DNA of 64,000 nucleotides from Comamonas sp. NLF-1-9 (GCF_019195435.1 NZ_CP078069.1:1178001-1242000), one strand, 5' to 3'. Shown: positions 17,460 through 27,197, counted from the first letter of the stretch. Notes: generated by a model from the letters alone, not told the origin. Made by a program: numbers and translations.

Positions 17460-18314
17460 GTGATCGAGCGCCGCCCCGTCCTGGACTTCGTCTCGCACGC
17501 CGTGCTCATCCTGGGCGTGCTGGTCATCGCCTTCCCGGTCTATGTGGCGTTCGTCGCCAGCACCCAGACGGCCGCGCAGATCACCGGCAGCAACCCGCTG
17601 TCGCTGCTGCCCGGGGGCAACATCGTCAACAGCTACTACCTCGCGCTCATGGGCGGCAAGGTGGCCGCGGGCGGCACCATTCCGCCGGGCTGGCCCATGC
17701 TGTGGGTGAGCTTTGTCACCGCCATGGGCATAGCGCTGGGCAAGATCGCGATCTCGCTGCTGTCGGCCTTCGCCATCGTGTACTTTCGCTTTCCGTTTCG
17801 CGGCCTGGTGTTCTGGATGATTTTCATCACGCTGATGCTGCCGGTGGAGGTGCGCATTGGCCCGACCTACCAGGTGGTCTCCGACCTGAAGATGCTCAAC
17901 AGCTACGCCGGCCTGACGGTGCCCCTGATCGCCTCGGCGACGGCCACCTTCCTGTTTCGCCAGTTCTTCCTCACGGTACCCGACGAGCTCGCCGAAGCCG
18001 CACGCATAGACGGCGCGGGGCCGATGCGCTTCTTCAAGGACATCCTGCTGCCGCTGTCCAAGACGACCATGGCCGCGCTGTTCGTGATCCAGTTCATCTA
18101 CGGCTGGAACCAGTACCTGTGGCCGCTGATCGCGACGACGAGCGAGGACATGTACCCCATCGTGCTCGGCATCAAGCGCGCCATCTTCGGCGAGATCTAC
18201 GTCGAATGGAACGTGGTCATGGCCACCGCCATCCTTGCGATGATTCCGCCGGCCATCGTCGTCATCCTCATGCAGAAGTGGTTCGTCAAGGGCCTGGTCG
18301 ACACCGAAAAGTAA
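17460..18314 (+). CDS. ugpE: sn-glycerol-3-phosphate ABC transporter permease UgpE
   Basis: 284 aa inner-membrane permease, partner of UgpA. The EAA motif is [20 protein letters not shown] (about residues 180-199), and six hydrophobic segments are present. It starts with GTG at 17460: the following [15 protein letters not shown] matches the family N-terminus, and no ATG fits. The start lies at the edge of a GC-rich repeat, so translation initiation may differ from the other ugp genes. The stop is 1 nt from the ugpC start. Confidence 0.94.
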   Translation: MIERRPVLDFVSHAVLILGVLVIAFPVYVAFVASTQTAAQITGSNPLSLLPGGNIVNSYYLALMGGKVAAGGTIPPGWPMLWVSFVTAMGIALGKIAISLLSAFAIVYFRFPFRGLVFWMIFITLMLPVEVRIGPTYQVVSDLKMLNSYAGLTVPLIASATATFLFRQFFLTVPDELAEAARIDGAGPMRFFKDILLPLSKTTMAALFVIQFIYGWNQYLWPLIATTSEDMYPIVLGIKRAIFGEIYVEWNVVMATAILAMIPPAIVVILMQKWFVKGLVDTEK

Positions 18315-18315
18315 C

Positions 18316-19338
<1,023 letters not shown>

Positions 19339-19340
19339 AC

Positions 19341-19393
19341 TACGCTTTTGCTAGCTGCCAGCGCTCGCCACACAAGGGCTGGAACCTGAAAAC
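19341..19393 (-). repeat. dispersed palindromic repeat (copy C, degenerate)
   Basis: The 55-nt ugpC-ugpQ gap contains TAGCTGCCAGCGCTCGCC and GGGCTGGAACCTGAAAAC, a minus-oriented and decayed form of the window's dispersed element. Its two arms still pair partly. It occupies almost the whole gap. Confidence 0.55.
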
Positions 19394-20146
19394 ATGCCAA
19401 AGTCTGAACTCCCTGCCTGGCCGTATCCGCGCTGGATCGCGCACCGCGGAGCGGGCAAGCTCGCGCCCGAGAACACCCTGGCCGCATTTCGCCTTGGCGC
19501 GCGCCACGGCTGGCGCATGTTCGAATGCGACGCCAAGCTCAGCAGCGACGGGGTGCTCTTCCTGCTGCACGACACCGGCCTTGAGCGCACCACCAACGGC
19601 CAGGGCTGCGCCGGCGAGCGCAGCTGGGGCGAACTGGCCCAGCTGGACGCGGGCAGCTGGCATTCGCGCGAATTCGCCGGCGAGCCGCTGCCCACGCTCG
19701 AGCGCGTCGCGCGCTGGTGCCTGGCCAACCACCTGCAGTTGAACATCGAAATCAAGCCCACGCCCGGCACCGAACACGCCAGCGGCCTAGCCGTGGCGCG
19801 CCTGGCCGCACGGCTGTGGCAGGGGCAGGCGACGGGGCCACTGCTGACTTCGTTTCAGCCGGCGGCCCTGGCCGGCGCGCGCGAGGGCGCACCCGAGCTG
19901 GCGCGCGGCTTGCTGCTCGACGAGGCGCGCCCCGACGCCCTGGAGCTCGCGCGCGAGCACGCCTGCGTGGCCCTGGTGTGCAACCACCGGCTGTGGCATG
20001 CCGACAGCGTCGCCGCCGCCCACGCGGCGGGCCTGCGCGCGCTGAGCTATACGGTCAACGACGAAGAGACCGCCGGCCGCCTCTGGCAGCTCGGCGTCGA
20101 CGGCATCATCAGCGACCGGGTAGAGCTCTTCAGCCCCGCCGGCTGA
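19394..20146 (+). CDS. ugpQ: glycerophosphodiester phosphodiesterase
   Basis: 250 aa GDPD-family enzyme that hydrolyses glycerophosphodiesters to sn-glycerol-3-phosphate and an alcohol, probably in the cytosol since no signal peptide is visible. Active-site motifs are intact: IAHRGAGKLAPENTLAA (residues 15-31), the acidic ECDAKLSSDG and LLHD around residues 44-59, and EIKPTPG near 118. Its place at the end of ugpBAEC fits processing of imported substrates. The stop abuts, with no spacer, the stop of the convergent small membrane protein gene (shared TGATCA). Confidence 0.94.
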   Translation: MPKSELPAWPYPRWIAHRGAGKLAPENTLAAFRLGARHGWRMFECDAKLSSDGVLFLLHDTGLERTTNGQGCAGERSWGELAQLDAGSWHSREFAGEPLPTLERVARWCLANHLQLNIEIKPTPGTEHASGLAVARLAARLWQGQATGPLLTSFQPAALAGAREGAPELARGLLLDEARPDALELAREHACVALVCNHRLWHADSVAAAHAAGLRALSYTVNDEETAGRLWQLGVDGIISDRVELFSPAG

Positions 20147-20422
20147 TCAACGCCAGGCACGCAGCTGCAGCCAGTGGGCGCTGGCCAGCACCAGCACCAG
20201 CGCCGCCCAGGTAGCCATGCGCCCGTCGCTGCCCAGCAGCCACAAGCCGGCCAGCAGCACCGCGCAGCCCAGCACGGTGAGCAGCGCCATCGGCGCCAGC
20301 CAGCCACGGGGTTTGACCTGCGCGCGCAGCATGAGCTGACCGAGCAACACCAAGCCCAGCGCCACCGCCGGCGCGGGGGCAAAAAAAGCGAGCAGATGCT
20401 TGAGGAAGGACAAAGTGCTCAT
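20147..20422 (-). CDS. small hypothetical membrane protein
   Basis: 91 aa with three hydrophobic segments (about residues 8-24, 38-57 and 66-82) and short basic loops, so probably an inner-membrane protein. I do not recognise the family. The start at 20422 (MSTLSFLKHLLAFF) is chosen because upstream residues are unconvincing; a TCCTT on the plus strand just inside the gene is not a Shine-Dalgarno. It lies convergent to ugpQ and divergent from hemA, whose promoter region overlaps its 5' side. Confidence 0.6.
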   Translation of the reverse strand: MSTLSFLKHLLAFFAPAPAVALGLVLLGQLMLRAQVKPRGWLAPMALLTVLGCAVLLAGLWLLGSDGRMATWAALVLVLASAHWLQLRAWR

Positions 20423-20447
20423 GGTAGGCGCGGGGGCGCACAAATTT

Positions 20448-20453
20448 TATAAT
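20448..20453 (+). promoter_or_regulatory. consensus -10 element directly upstream of hemA
   Basis: TATAAT at 20448-20453 lies only 8 nt before the hemA ATG (20462). A normal start point would fall at about 20459-20461, giving a nearly leaderless mRNA. The intervening AATCCCCGCCC has no Shine-Dalgarno. No good -35 is visible at 16-18 nt spacing. Confidence 0.5.
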
Positions 20454-20461
20454 CCCCGCCC

Positions 20462-21766
20462 ATGGCAGTCTGGACCCTGGGCATCAACCACCATACGGCG
20501 CCGCTGGATCTGCGTGGCCGTTTCGCCTTCGCCCTCGACCAGGTCGCGCCGGCGCTGCAAGGCCTGCGCGCCGCGCTCGGCGCCCAGAGCCGGCCGGTGG
20601 AAACCGCGCTGCTGTCCACCTGCAACCGCACCGAGATCTATTGCGCCGCCGAGCAGGCGGTCACCGAGCACACCCTGGGCTGGCTGGCCGCGCGTGGCGG
20701 CATCAGCGTGCAGCAGCTGCAGCCCCACGCCTACCTCTACCAGGGCGACGGCGCCGCGCGCCACGCCTTTCGCGTGGCCAGCGGCCTGGACAGCATGGTG
20801 CTGGGCGAGGCGCAAATCCTCGGCCAGATGAAGAACGCGGTGCGCGCGGCCGAAGGCGCGGGCGCACTCGGCTCCACGCTCAACCAGTTGTTCCAGCGCA
20901 GCTTTGCGGTCGCCAAGGAGGTGCGCAGCAGCACCGACATCGGCGCGCACAGCATCAGCATGGCGGCGGCCGCAGTGCGCCTGGCCGGGCAGCTCTTCGA
21001 AGACCTGGCGCAGATCCGCGTGCTCTTCGTCGGCGCGGGCGAGATGGTCGAGCTGTGCGCCACCCACTTTGCCGCGCGCACGCCGCGCCAGATGGTCGTG
21101 GCCAACCGCACCATGGAGCGCGGCGAGAAGCTTGCCGGGCGCTTTGACGCCAGCGTGATGCGCCTGGCCGACCTGCCCGAGCACCTGCACGAGTTCGACG
21201 CAGTCATCAGCTGCACCGCCAGCCAGCTGCCCATCATCGGCCTGGGCGCGATCGAGCGCGCGCTGAAAAAGCGCCGCCACCGCCCGATCTTCATGGTCGA
21301 TCTGGCGGTGCCGCGCGACATCGAGCCCGAGGTCAAGGAGCTGCCCGACGTCTACCTCTACACCGTCGACGACCTGGCCGGCGTGGTGCAGACCGGCCAG
21401 GCCCAGCGCGAAGCCGCCGTGGCCCAGGCCGAAGCCATCATCGACGTCGGCGTGCAAGGCTTCATGCACTGGATGGACTTGCGCAAGGGCGGCGAAGCGG
21501 CCGGCGCCGTGGTGCCGCTGATCCAGCAACTGCATGCCCAGACCGACGACTGGCGCGCGCAGGAAATCGCCCGCGCCAAAAAGCTCCTGGCCAAGGGACA
21601 GGACGTGGACAGCGTGCTCGAGGCGCTCTCGCGCGGGCTCACGCAGAAGATACTGCACGGCGCCCTGGCCGAACTGCGCGCCGGCGACGCCGAAGCCCGC
21701 AGCCAAGCGGCGCAAACCGTCTCGCGCCTGTTCCTGCGCTCGAGCCGCCAGCGCAGCGGCTTGTAG
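20462..21766 (+). CDS. hemA: glutamyl-tRNA reductase
   Basis: 434 aa. It reduces glutamyl-tRNA to glutamate-1-semialdehyde, the first step of the C5 tetrapyrrole pathway. The catalytic Cys54 lies in [22 protein letters not shown] (residues 7-18) and [19 protein letters not shown] (about 104-122) are family signatures, and an NADPH-binding VLFVGAGEM follows near 184. It starts the hemA-prfA(-prmC) gene order, common in proteobacteria. No Shine-Dalgarno precedes the ATG, which sits 8 nt after a TATAAT. Confidence 0.96.
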   Translation: MAVWTLGINHHTAPLDLRGRFAFALDQVAPALQGLRAALGAQSRPVETALLSTCNRTEIYCAAEQAVTEHTLGWLAARGGISVQQLQPHAYLYQGDGAARHAFRVASGLDSMVLGEAQILGQMKNAVRAAEGAGALGSTLNQLFQRSFAVAKEVRSSTDIGAHSISMAAAAVRLAGQLFEDLAQIRVLFVGAGEMVELCATHFAARTPRQMVVANRTMERGEKLAGRFDASVMRLADLPEHLHEFDAVISCTASQLPIIGLGAIERALKKRRHRPIFMVDLAVPRDIEPEVKELPDVYLYTVDDLAGVVQTGQAQREAAVAQAEAIIDVGVQGFMHWMDLRKGGEAAGAVVPLIQQLHAQTDDWRAQEIARAKKLLAKGQDVDSVLEALSRGLTQKILHGALAELRAGDAEARSQAAQTVSRLFLRSSRQRSGL

Positions 21767-21771
21767 CGAAC

Positions 21772-21835
21772 TTCAAGCCAAATCCGCCTCTTGCGCTTGC
21801 CCAGCAAGCGCCACCAGCTATCAGATCGGTAGCTA
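21772..21835 (+). repeat. dispersed palindromic repeat (copy D)
   Basis: Fills most of the hemA-prfA gap. The core is a perfect hairpin, GCGCTTG (21793-21799) with CAAGCGC (21805-21811) and a 5-nt loop CCCAG, followed by CAGCTATCAGAT. No U-tract follows immediately, so readthrough into prfA is expected. Confidence 0.8.
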
Positions 21836-21855
21836 TCCCCTTTTTGGCTCACGCG

Positions 21856-22935
21856 ATGAAACCCTTCCTCCGCCAGCAATTGCAGCGCCATGCCGAGCGC
21901 CTGGGCGAGCTCGACTTCCTGCTCTCGCGCGAAGACATCATGGGCGACATGCAGCACTACCGCCTGCTGTCGCGCGAGCACGCCGAGCTCAGCGTCGTCG
22001 CCGGCCGCTGGGCACGCCTGCAGCAGCGCGAGGCCGACATGCACACCGCCAGCGCGCTGCTGGACGACCCCGAGATGGCGCAGATGGCGCAAGAGGAAAT
22101 CGACGCCGCCCAGGCCGAATGCGCGCAGCTCGAAGCCGACCTGCAGCGCCTGCTGCTGCCCCGGGACCCCGACGACGAGCGCAATGCCTTCGTGGAAATC
22201 CGCGCCGGCACCGGCGGCGACGAGTCGGCGCTGTTTGCCGCCGACCTGGCGCGCATGTATACCCGCCACGCCGCCAACGTCGGCTGGCGCGTGGAAGTGA
22301 TGAGCGCGCACGAAAGCGAGCTCGGCGGCTACAAGGAAGTGGTGCTGCGCATCGAGGGCGAGCAGGTGTTTGGCTGGCTGCGCTTTGAATCGGGCGGGCA
22401 CCGCGTGCAGCGCGTGCCGGTGACCGAGACCCAGGGGCGCATCCACACCAGCGCCTGCACCGTCGCCGTCATGCCCGAGCCCGACGAGCACGAGGCGATC
22501 ACGCTCAACCCGGCAGACCTGCGCATCGACACCTTTCGCGCCAGCGGCGCGGGCGGGCAGCACATCAACAAGACCGACTCGGCCGTGCGCGTGGTGCACC
22601 TGCCCACCGGCATCGTTGCCGAATGCCAGGACGGGCGCAGCCAGCACGCCAACAAGGCCCAGGCGCTGCGCGTGCTGCAGGCGCGCATCCAGGAAAAAGA
22701 GCGCAGCGAACGCGCCGCCAAAGAGGCCGCCCTGCGCAAAGGCCTGGTAGGCAGCGGCGACCGTTCCGATCGCATCCGCACCTACAACTTCCCGCAGGGA
22801 CGCCTGACCGACCACCGCATCAACCTCACGCTCTACAAGCTGCAGGCGGTGATGGACGGCGACCTCGTTGAAGTGCTCGAAGCCCTGCGCAACGCGCGCG
22901 AGGCGGAGCTGATGGCGGAGCTGGAAGAAGCGTAA
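21856..22935 (+). CDS. prfA: peptide chain release factor 1
   Basis: 359 aa, one residue shorter than in E. coli. RF1 recognises UAA and UAG stop codons and triggers peptide release on the ribosome. The stop-codon-reading PVT tripeptide is at residues 188-190 and the catalytic GGQ at 233-235 ([10 protein letters not shown]). The ATG at 21856 gives the standard [10 protein letters not shown]-terminus; an upstream TTG is less likely. It follows hemA after a repeat-filled 89-nt gap. PrmC, which methylates the GGQ glutamine, is encoded two genes downstream. Confidence 0.97.
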   Translation: MKPFLRQQLQRHAERLGELDFLLSREDIMGDMQHYRLLSREHAELSVVAGRWARLQQREADMHTASALLDDPEMAQMAQEEIDAAQAECAQLEADLQRLLLPRDPDDERNAFVEIRAGTGGDESALFAADLARMYTRHAANVGWRVEVMSAHESELGGYKEVVLRIEGEQVFGWLRFESGGHRVQRVPVTETQGRIHTSACTVAVMPEPDEHEAITLNPADLRIDTFRASGAGGQHINKTDSAVRVVHLPTGIVAECQDGRSQHANKAQALRVLQARIQEKERSERAAKEAALRKGLVGSGDRSDRIRTYNFPQGRLTDHRINLTLYKLQAVMDGDLVEVLEALRNAREAELMAELEEA

Positions 22936-22936
22936 A

Positions 22937-22990
22937 CCAAATTCGGCTCTAGCTGTTGCAGGCCATGCGCTTCGCGCTATATTTGTAATA
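22937..22990 (+). repeat. dispersed palindromic repeat remnant (copy E)
   Basis: After prfA, CCAAATTCGGCTCTAGCTG and GCGCTTCGCGCTAT resemble the outer and inner parts of the dispersed element in degraded form. It precedes the promoter/operator of the downstream toxin-antitoxin pair. Confidence 0.4.
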
Positions 22991-23016
22991 GTACCAAGCC
23001 GTGAGAATCCGTGCGC

Positions 23017-23040
23017 TATAATTCGTACAATTTGTACAAT
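23017..23040 (+). promoter_or_regulatory. promoter and operator-like repeats of the Phd/PIN module
   Basis: A consensus -10 TATAAT (23017-23022) is followed by two TACAAT copies at exact 9-nt steps (23026, 23035), giving a 9-nt tandem periodicity. Within this, GTACAATTTGTAC (23025-23037) is a perfect palindrome with a single central base. Such AT-rich inverted repeats over the -10 region are typical antitoxin autoregulation sites. The local composition is much more AT-rich than the neighbouring genes. I found no -35 match. Confidence 0.65.
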
Positions 23041-23062
23041 TCGTGCATTTTCAGGAGTCGCC

Positions 23063-23308
23063 ATGCAAACCATCACCGCCACCCAGGCCCGGCAGGAATT
23101 TGCCCAGCTGATGGACGCCGCACGCCTGCAGCCCGTGATGATCCAGCGCCAGAACCGTGACGTGGCCGTCGTCATGTCGGTAGAGGAATACCAGCGCCTG
23201 GCACACCTGAACGTCGAGCGCTTCCAGCAGTTCTGCGAGCAGATTGGCGCCCGCGCCGAAGCCGCCGGCCTGAACGAAACCCGGTTGCAGGCGCTGCTGC
23301 GTGACTGA
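23063..23308 (+). CDS. Phd/YefM-type antitoxin
   Basis: 81 aa. The N-terminal TITATQARQEFAQLMDAA pattern (residues 3-20) followed by QPVMIQRQNRDVAVVMSVEEY (about 28-48, in two parts) is the Phd/YefM DNA-binding antitoxin fold. An AGGAG (23052-23056) lies 6 nt before the ATG at 23063. The stop codon overlaps the GTG start of the PIN gene by 8 nt. It probably represses its own promoter via the palindromic repeats just upstream. Confidence 0.85.
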   Translation: MQTITATQARQEFAQLMDAARLQPVMIQRQNRDVAVVMSVEEYQRLAHLNVERFQQFCEQIGARAEAAGLNETRLQALLRD

Positions 23309-23726
23309 ACGGCTGGAACGCGTGCTGGTGCTGGACACCAATGTCTGGATCAGCCAGCTGCTGCTGCCCCGTTCAACCGCTGCCCTGGCAGTTCAGGCCG
23401 CATTGCGCTGGGGCACCCCGGTAGTGTCGGAACAGACGCTGCAGGAACTCGGCCAGGTGCTCTCCAGGGCGAAGTTCGACAAATACCTCAGCTTGGACGA
23501 GCGCCGCGAGTTCATGCGCCTGCTCGGCGGCGTTGCCAGGCTCGTCCCGGTGACCCAGCAACTGCGCGCTTGTCGCGACCCCGGGGACGACAAGTTCCTG
23601 GACCTCGCCCTGAGCGCCCGCGCCAGTCACTTGATTACCGGCGACGATGACCTGTTGGTGCTCGACCCCTTTCACGGGGTGCATATCTGCACTCCAGCGC
23701 AATTCCTCGCCAAGGTCGGCACGTGA
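23301..23726 (+). CDS. PIN-domain toxin (COG1569-like)
   Basis: 141 aa PIN-domain protein, probably the RNase toxin paired with the Phd-type antitoxin. Acidic ligands are visible in VLDTNVW (Asp13), LQELGQ, DPGDDKFLDLAL and ITGDDDLLVL, the pattern of the putative toxin-component PIN family. It starts with GTG at 23301, inside the antitoxin 3' end. Its stop (TGA 23724-23726) overlaps the GTG start of prmC as GTGA. The toxin gene is therefore directly coupled to a housekeeping translation gene. Confidence 0.85.
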   Translation: MTERLERVLVLDTNVWISQLLLPRSTAALAVQAALRWGTPVVSEQTLQELGQVLSRAKFDKYLSLDERREFMRLLGGVARLVPVTQQLRACRDPGDDKFLDLALSARASHLITGDDDLLVLDPFHGVHICTPAQFLAKVGT

Positions 23727-24583
23727 CTGCCGCTACCGTGCGCCTCGCCCTGCAGCAAGCCCAAACCTGGGGCCTGGCGCGCATTGATGCGCAGATGTTG
23801 CTGCTGCACGCACTTGGGCGCGCCCTGCATGAGCGCGCCTGGCTGATCGCGCACGACGACGAGCTGCTGCCCCCTGCCCTTGCCAGCGCCTACGCCGCGC
23901 TGTGCGAGCGGCGGCTCGGCGGCGAGCCCGTCGCTTATCTCACGGGGCGCAAGGCCTTTCATGGTCTGGAGCTGCAGGTGGACGCGCGCGTGCTCGACCC
24001 GCGGCCCGATACCGAAACCCTGGTCGACTGGGCGCTGCACTTGCTGCGGCCGCTGTCCGCACCACAGGTCGCCGACCTGGGCACGGGCAGCGGCGCGGTT
24101 GCGCTGGCCATCAAGGCGCAGCAGCCGCAGGCGCAGCTCACCGCCATCGACGCCAGCAGCGAGGCGCTGGCAGTGGCCGAGGGCAACGCCCGGCGCCTGG
24201 GCCTGCCGCTGCGGCTGCGTCATGGCAACTGGCTCGAGGGTTGTGCCACGCTGTTTGATCTGATCGTCAGCAACCCGCCCTACATCGCCGAGGGCGATGC
24301 GCACCTGGCGGCGCTCGGGCACGAGCCGCGCATGGCCCTCGTGAGCGGCGCCGACGGGCTGGACGCGATCTGCCAGATCACCGCGCAGGCGCCTGCGCAC
24401 CTCAAGCCCGGCGGCTGGCTGCTGCTGGAGCATGGCCACGACCAGGCAGGCCAGGTTCAAGGCTTGATGCAAGAATGCGGCTTCACGCAGGTGCAAAGCC
24501 GCAAGGATCTTGCGGGCATCACCCGCTGCACCGGCGGGGCAATACCCCTGCGCCCCATCACCACGGCCACGGCAGTGGAATAA
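23723..24583 (+). CDS. prmC: release factor glutamine N5-methyltransferase PrmC
   Basis: 286 aa SAM-dependent methyltransferase that methylates the glutamine of the GGQ motif in RF1 and RF2. The catalytic NPPY is at residues 184-187, and the SAM-binding VADLGTGSGAVALAIK is near 116. The GTG at 23723 overlaps the PIN-toxin stop by 4 nt. In most relatives prmC follows prfA directly; here a toxin-antitoxin pair intervenes, so prmC expression may depend on the TA promoter or on translational coupling with the toxin. Confidence 0.94.
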   Translation: MTAATVRLALQQAQTWGLARIDAQMLLLHALGRALHERAWLIAHDDELLPPALASAYAALCERRLGGEPVAYLTGRKAFHGLELQVDARVLDPRPDTETLVDWALHLLRPLSAPQVADLGTGSGAVALAIKAQQPQAQLTAIDASSEALAVAEGNARRLGLPLRLRHGNWLEGCATLFDLIVSNPPYIAEGDAHLAALGHEPRMALVSGADGLDAICQITAQAPAHLKPGGWLLLEHGHDQAGQVQGLMQECGFTQVQSRKDLAGITRCTGGAIPLRPITTATAVE

Positions 24584-24628
24584 TTCAGCCCCCGCTGCCA
24601 GCGGTGGCACGGTTATCAGGAGTTTTTC

Positions 24629-24955
24629 ATGAGCGACGTCCAGCAACGCATAGACCAATTGGTCAAGAGCAATCCCATTCTGCTTTTCATGAAGGGCGAC
24701 GCCCATTTCCCGATGTGCGGCTTTTCCGGCCGCGCGGTGCAGATCCTCAAGGCCCTCGATGTGGACCTGGACCAGCTCGCGACGGTGAACGTGCTCGACG
24801 ACGAGGAAATCCGCCAGGGCGTGAAGGAATACAGCAACTGGCCGACGATTCCCCAGCTCTACATCAAGGGTGAGCTCGTCGGCGGCGCCGACATCATGAT
24901 GGAGATGTACGAATCGGGCGAACTCAAGACCCTGCTGGCGAGCGCGCAGTCGTAA
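24629..24955 (+). CDS. grxD: monothiol glutaredoxin (Grx4 family)
   Basis: 108 aa. The single-cysteine CGFS active site starts at Cys30 (FPMCGFSGRAV), and TIPQLYIKGELVGGADI and the glutathione-binding residues follow. Monothiol glutaredoxins bind a [2Fe-2S] cluster with glutathione and move or sense iron-sulfur clusters. CAGGAG lies 8 nt before the ATG at 24629. It follows prmC after a 45-nt gap and may be in the same transcript. Confidence 0.95.
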   Translation: MSDVQQRIDQLVKSNPILLFMKGDAHFPMCGFSGRAVQILKALDVDLDQLATVNVLDDEEIRQGVKEYSNWPTIPQLYIKGELVGGADIMMEMYESGELKTLLASAQS

Positions 24956-24998
24956 GCCGGCCCGGCGGCAGCGGGTGCCCTGCAGGCCTGTCGCCGCG

Positions 24999-25163
24999 CT
25001 ACTCGGGCATGGAGCAATGCCCGCCCTGCGTCGCCTGGCCCGAGCCGGCCGCAACCGGCGCCAGCTCCCAGCGCAGGTCCACCGGCGGCGAAACGCCGTA
25101 GTCCCAGGCGAGGAAGGCGGTGAAGACCGCCCAGAAGACCAGGCGCAGCGTATAGGCCTTCAT
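24999..25163 (-). CDS. small single-pass membrane protein next to YeeE-like transporter
   Basis: 54 aa. One hydrophobic helix (about residues 5-21, TLRLVFWAVFTAFLAWDYG) is followed by a short polar tail with one Cys near the end. I do not recognise it. It starts 4 nt after the YeeE-like gene stop, so it is very likely cotranslated with it. It could be an accessory subunit of the transporter. The short length limits confidence; the coupling and the plausible helix argue that it is real. Confidence 0.5.
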   Translation of the reverse strand: MKAYTLRLVFWAVFTAFLAWDYGVSPPVDLRWELAPVAAGSGQATQGGHCSMPE

Positions 25164-25167
25164 CGTC

Positions 25168-26265
25168 TCAATACCCCAGCCGCCTGCGTATGCGCAGGCC
25201 GAAAATCGTTCCCGCGAAGGCCATCGGCGCCCAGATCCAGCCGTGGACGGATCCTGTGGAGATGCCCGAGAACATTGCCCCGATGTTGCAGCCAAACGCC
25301 AGGCGCGAGCTGTAGCCCAGCAGCAGCCCGGCGAACAGCGCCACGCTCCATTGCCTGCCCGTCATGGGTTTGTGCGCTGCCGGTTTGCCCGCGCTCACCC
25401 AGAGCGCCCCGGCCAGAATGCCGATGTTGGTGATGGTAGTCACATCGAGCAGCACGGTCTGCTGCAGGATGGCGGCGTTGTCCGGCAGACTCCAGAACCA
25501 GTTGCGCGCCGGATCCACCACGCCGGCCGCAGTGGCCATCTTCGCCACCCACAGCCCCGGCGCGTAGATGATGCCCCAGGGATTGCCCGAGATGAACAAC
25601 ACCAGCGCCGCAAACAGCGCAATCATGATTGCGCCCACCACCCACTTGCGCGCCCACGGACTCGGCGCCGCTTGCCCGCGCGCGCGGTGCCAGCGGCGCG
25701 TATACCAGGCCACGCCCGTGCCAATCAAGGCCAGCGCCAGCAGCGTGAGCGCCAATGCCCGCTGCCAGCCCAGCAGGCTGACGAAGCCCACCGGCTCGGT
25801 ACGTCCCAGCTCCAGCCACCAGCCCAGGTGCCAGCTGCCCAGAAAGCTGCCCAGCGCAAACAGCGGCAGGATCGCGGTATTGAGCGGTATGCCCATGCCT
25901 GCCTTGTAGAACACGCCGCTGCCGCAGCCGTCGGCCACCTGCATGCACAGGCCGAAGGTGAATGCACCGATGAGCAGGCTGACGCTGGGCGGGCCCAGGG
26001 CCGCGGTCAGCTCGCTGTAGTGTCCGAGCAGCGGCATGCACAAGACGGCCGCGAGCCCGAAGGCGATGAGCTGGCCGAAGACGCCGCTCGGGTTCTTGTC
26101 TTCCACCAGGATGCGCCAGGCCGTGGTGAAGCCAAAACGCTGCCCCGCCAGCGCCACGCCCAGGCCGATGCCGACGAGAAACAGCAGCGCCTGGCGCATG
26201 GAAACACTCCAGAGCATCCAGGCAAAAAAGGCCGCCATCATGGCGACGATGGGCAGACGTTTCAT
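25168..26265 (-). CDS. YeeE/YedE (TsuA-type) sulfur-compound transporter
   Basis: 365 aa polytopic inner-membrane protein of the YeeE/YedE family (PF04143), whose characterised member TsuA takes up thiosulfate. Diagnostic cysteine motifs are VADGCGSGVFYKAG (Cys114) and LAFGCNIGAMFSG (Cys326), with further Cys at 76 and 107. Both halves of the internal duplication appear complete. The ATG at 26265 overlaps the rhodanese stop as ATGA. The adjacent periplasmic rhodanese suggests handling of sulfane sulfur or thiosulfate at the membrane. Confidence 0.88.
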   Translation of the reverse strand: MKRLPIVAMMAAFFAWMLWSVSMRQALLFLVGIGLGVALAGQRFGFTTAWRILVEDKNPSGVFGQLIAFGLAAVLCMPLLGHYSELTAALGPPSVSLLIGAFTFGLCMQVADGCGSGVFYKAGMGIPLNTAILPLFALGSFLGSWHLGWWLELGRTEPVGFVSLLGWQRALALTLLALALIGTGVAWYTRRWHRARGQAAPSPWARKWVVGAIMIALFAALVLFISGNPWGIIYAPGLWVAKMATAAGVVDPARNWFWSLPDNAAILQQTVLLDVTTITNIGILAGALWVSAGKPAAHKPMTGRQWSVALFAGLLLGYSSRLAFGCNIGAMFSGISTGSVHGWIWAPMAFAGTIFGLRIRRRLGY

Positions 26266-27197
26266 TTCTTCAGGTTCTTCCACGCCTGTGCAAACGCTTG
26301 CACGATCTGCTCGCTGCGGCTGGGCGCGTTGAGCGTGGGCAGCATGGGCACGGCCTGCACCCAATCCACCATGGAGCCGGGGTAGATCTTCACGTCCTTC
26401 ATGCCGAGGATTTCATGCATCTCGAACCACACCAGCGCGGACCATACGCCGGTATTGCAAAACAGCACCAGGTCTTGCCCATCGGGGCGTCTTATCTCCT
26501 GCGCCAGGCGGCGCGCCTGCTCGGGCGCAACCGACAGGGCCGAGCCGTTTTGCACCCAGCGCGTGAAGTCCTGCTGCAGCGCGCCGGGGATGGTGCCGGG
26601 CATGCGCGCCATCGGCGCCTTGAACTGGCCGAGGTAGAAATTCTGCGGGCGCACGTCCAGCAGCACCGCATCGCCCTTTTGCACATGCGCCAGCACCTCA
26701 TCGCGCGTGGCGCTCCAGCGCGGGCTCCATTGCGGCTGCCACTCGCTGGGCGCGGGCGCGCTCACGGCCTTCGTAGTCGCCATGCCGTCGAAATCCCAGG
26801 ACTGCATGCCGCCGTCCAGGATGGACAACTGCTTCACGCCCAGGGACTTGAGCATCCAGTACACCCGCGCAGCGGCGCCGAAGTCGGTGCCGTCGCTGCC
26901 GGCGGACACCACGACCGCATGGCTGTCGGGCGTGAGCGCCAGGCGCTGCACCAGCGCCGCCATGTCTTGCGCCGGGGGCAGAATGCCGAAGTTCTCCGGC
27001 GGGCCCAGCCATTCGTTGTAGGGGGCGTTGAGCGCGCCCTCGATGTGGCCGCCGGCAAAGCTCTGCGCGTCGCGGATATCGACGATGCGCAGTTCGGGCG
27101 CGGACAGCATCGGCTCAAGCTCGTCCGAGCCGAGCAAGGGCTGCGCGGCCAGCGCCGCACCGCACCACAGCAAGAAGGCAAACAGCCAATACTTCAT
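26262..27197 (-). CDS. periplasmic tandem-rhodanese sulfurtransferase
   Basis: 311 aa. A signal peptide (residues 1-18) indicates export. Two rhodanese domains follow: an N-terminal one whose active-site position carries Ser98 ([10 protein letters not shown]) instead of Cys, and a C-terminal one with Cys247 ([15 protein letters not shown]). This inactive/active arrangement is that of thiosulfate or 3-mercaptopyruvate sulfurtransferases. It is the first gene of a minus-strand unit with the YeeE-like transporter (4-nt overlap) and the 54-aa protein. It probably passes sulfur to, or receives it from, the transporter. Confidence 0.88.
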   Translation of the reverse strand: MKYWLFAFLLWCGAALAAQPLLGSDELEPMLSAPELRIVDIRDAQSFAGGHIEGALNAPYNEWLGPPENFGILPPAQDMAALVQRLALTPDSHAVVVSAGSDGTDFGAAARVYWMLKSLGVKQLSILDGGMQSWDFDGMATTKAVSAPAPSEWQPQWSPRWSATRDEVLAHVQKGDAVLLDVRPQNFYLGQFKAPMARMPGTIPGALQQDFTRWVQNGSALSVAPEQARRLAQEIRRPDGQDLVLFCNTGVWSALVWFEMHEILGMKDVKIYPGSMVDWVQAVPMLPTLNAPSRSEQIVQAFAQAWKNLKK

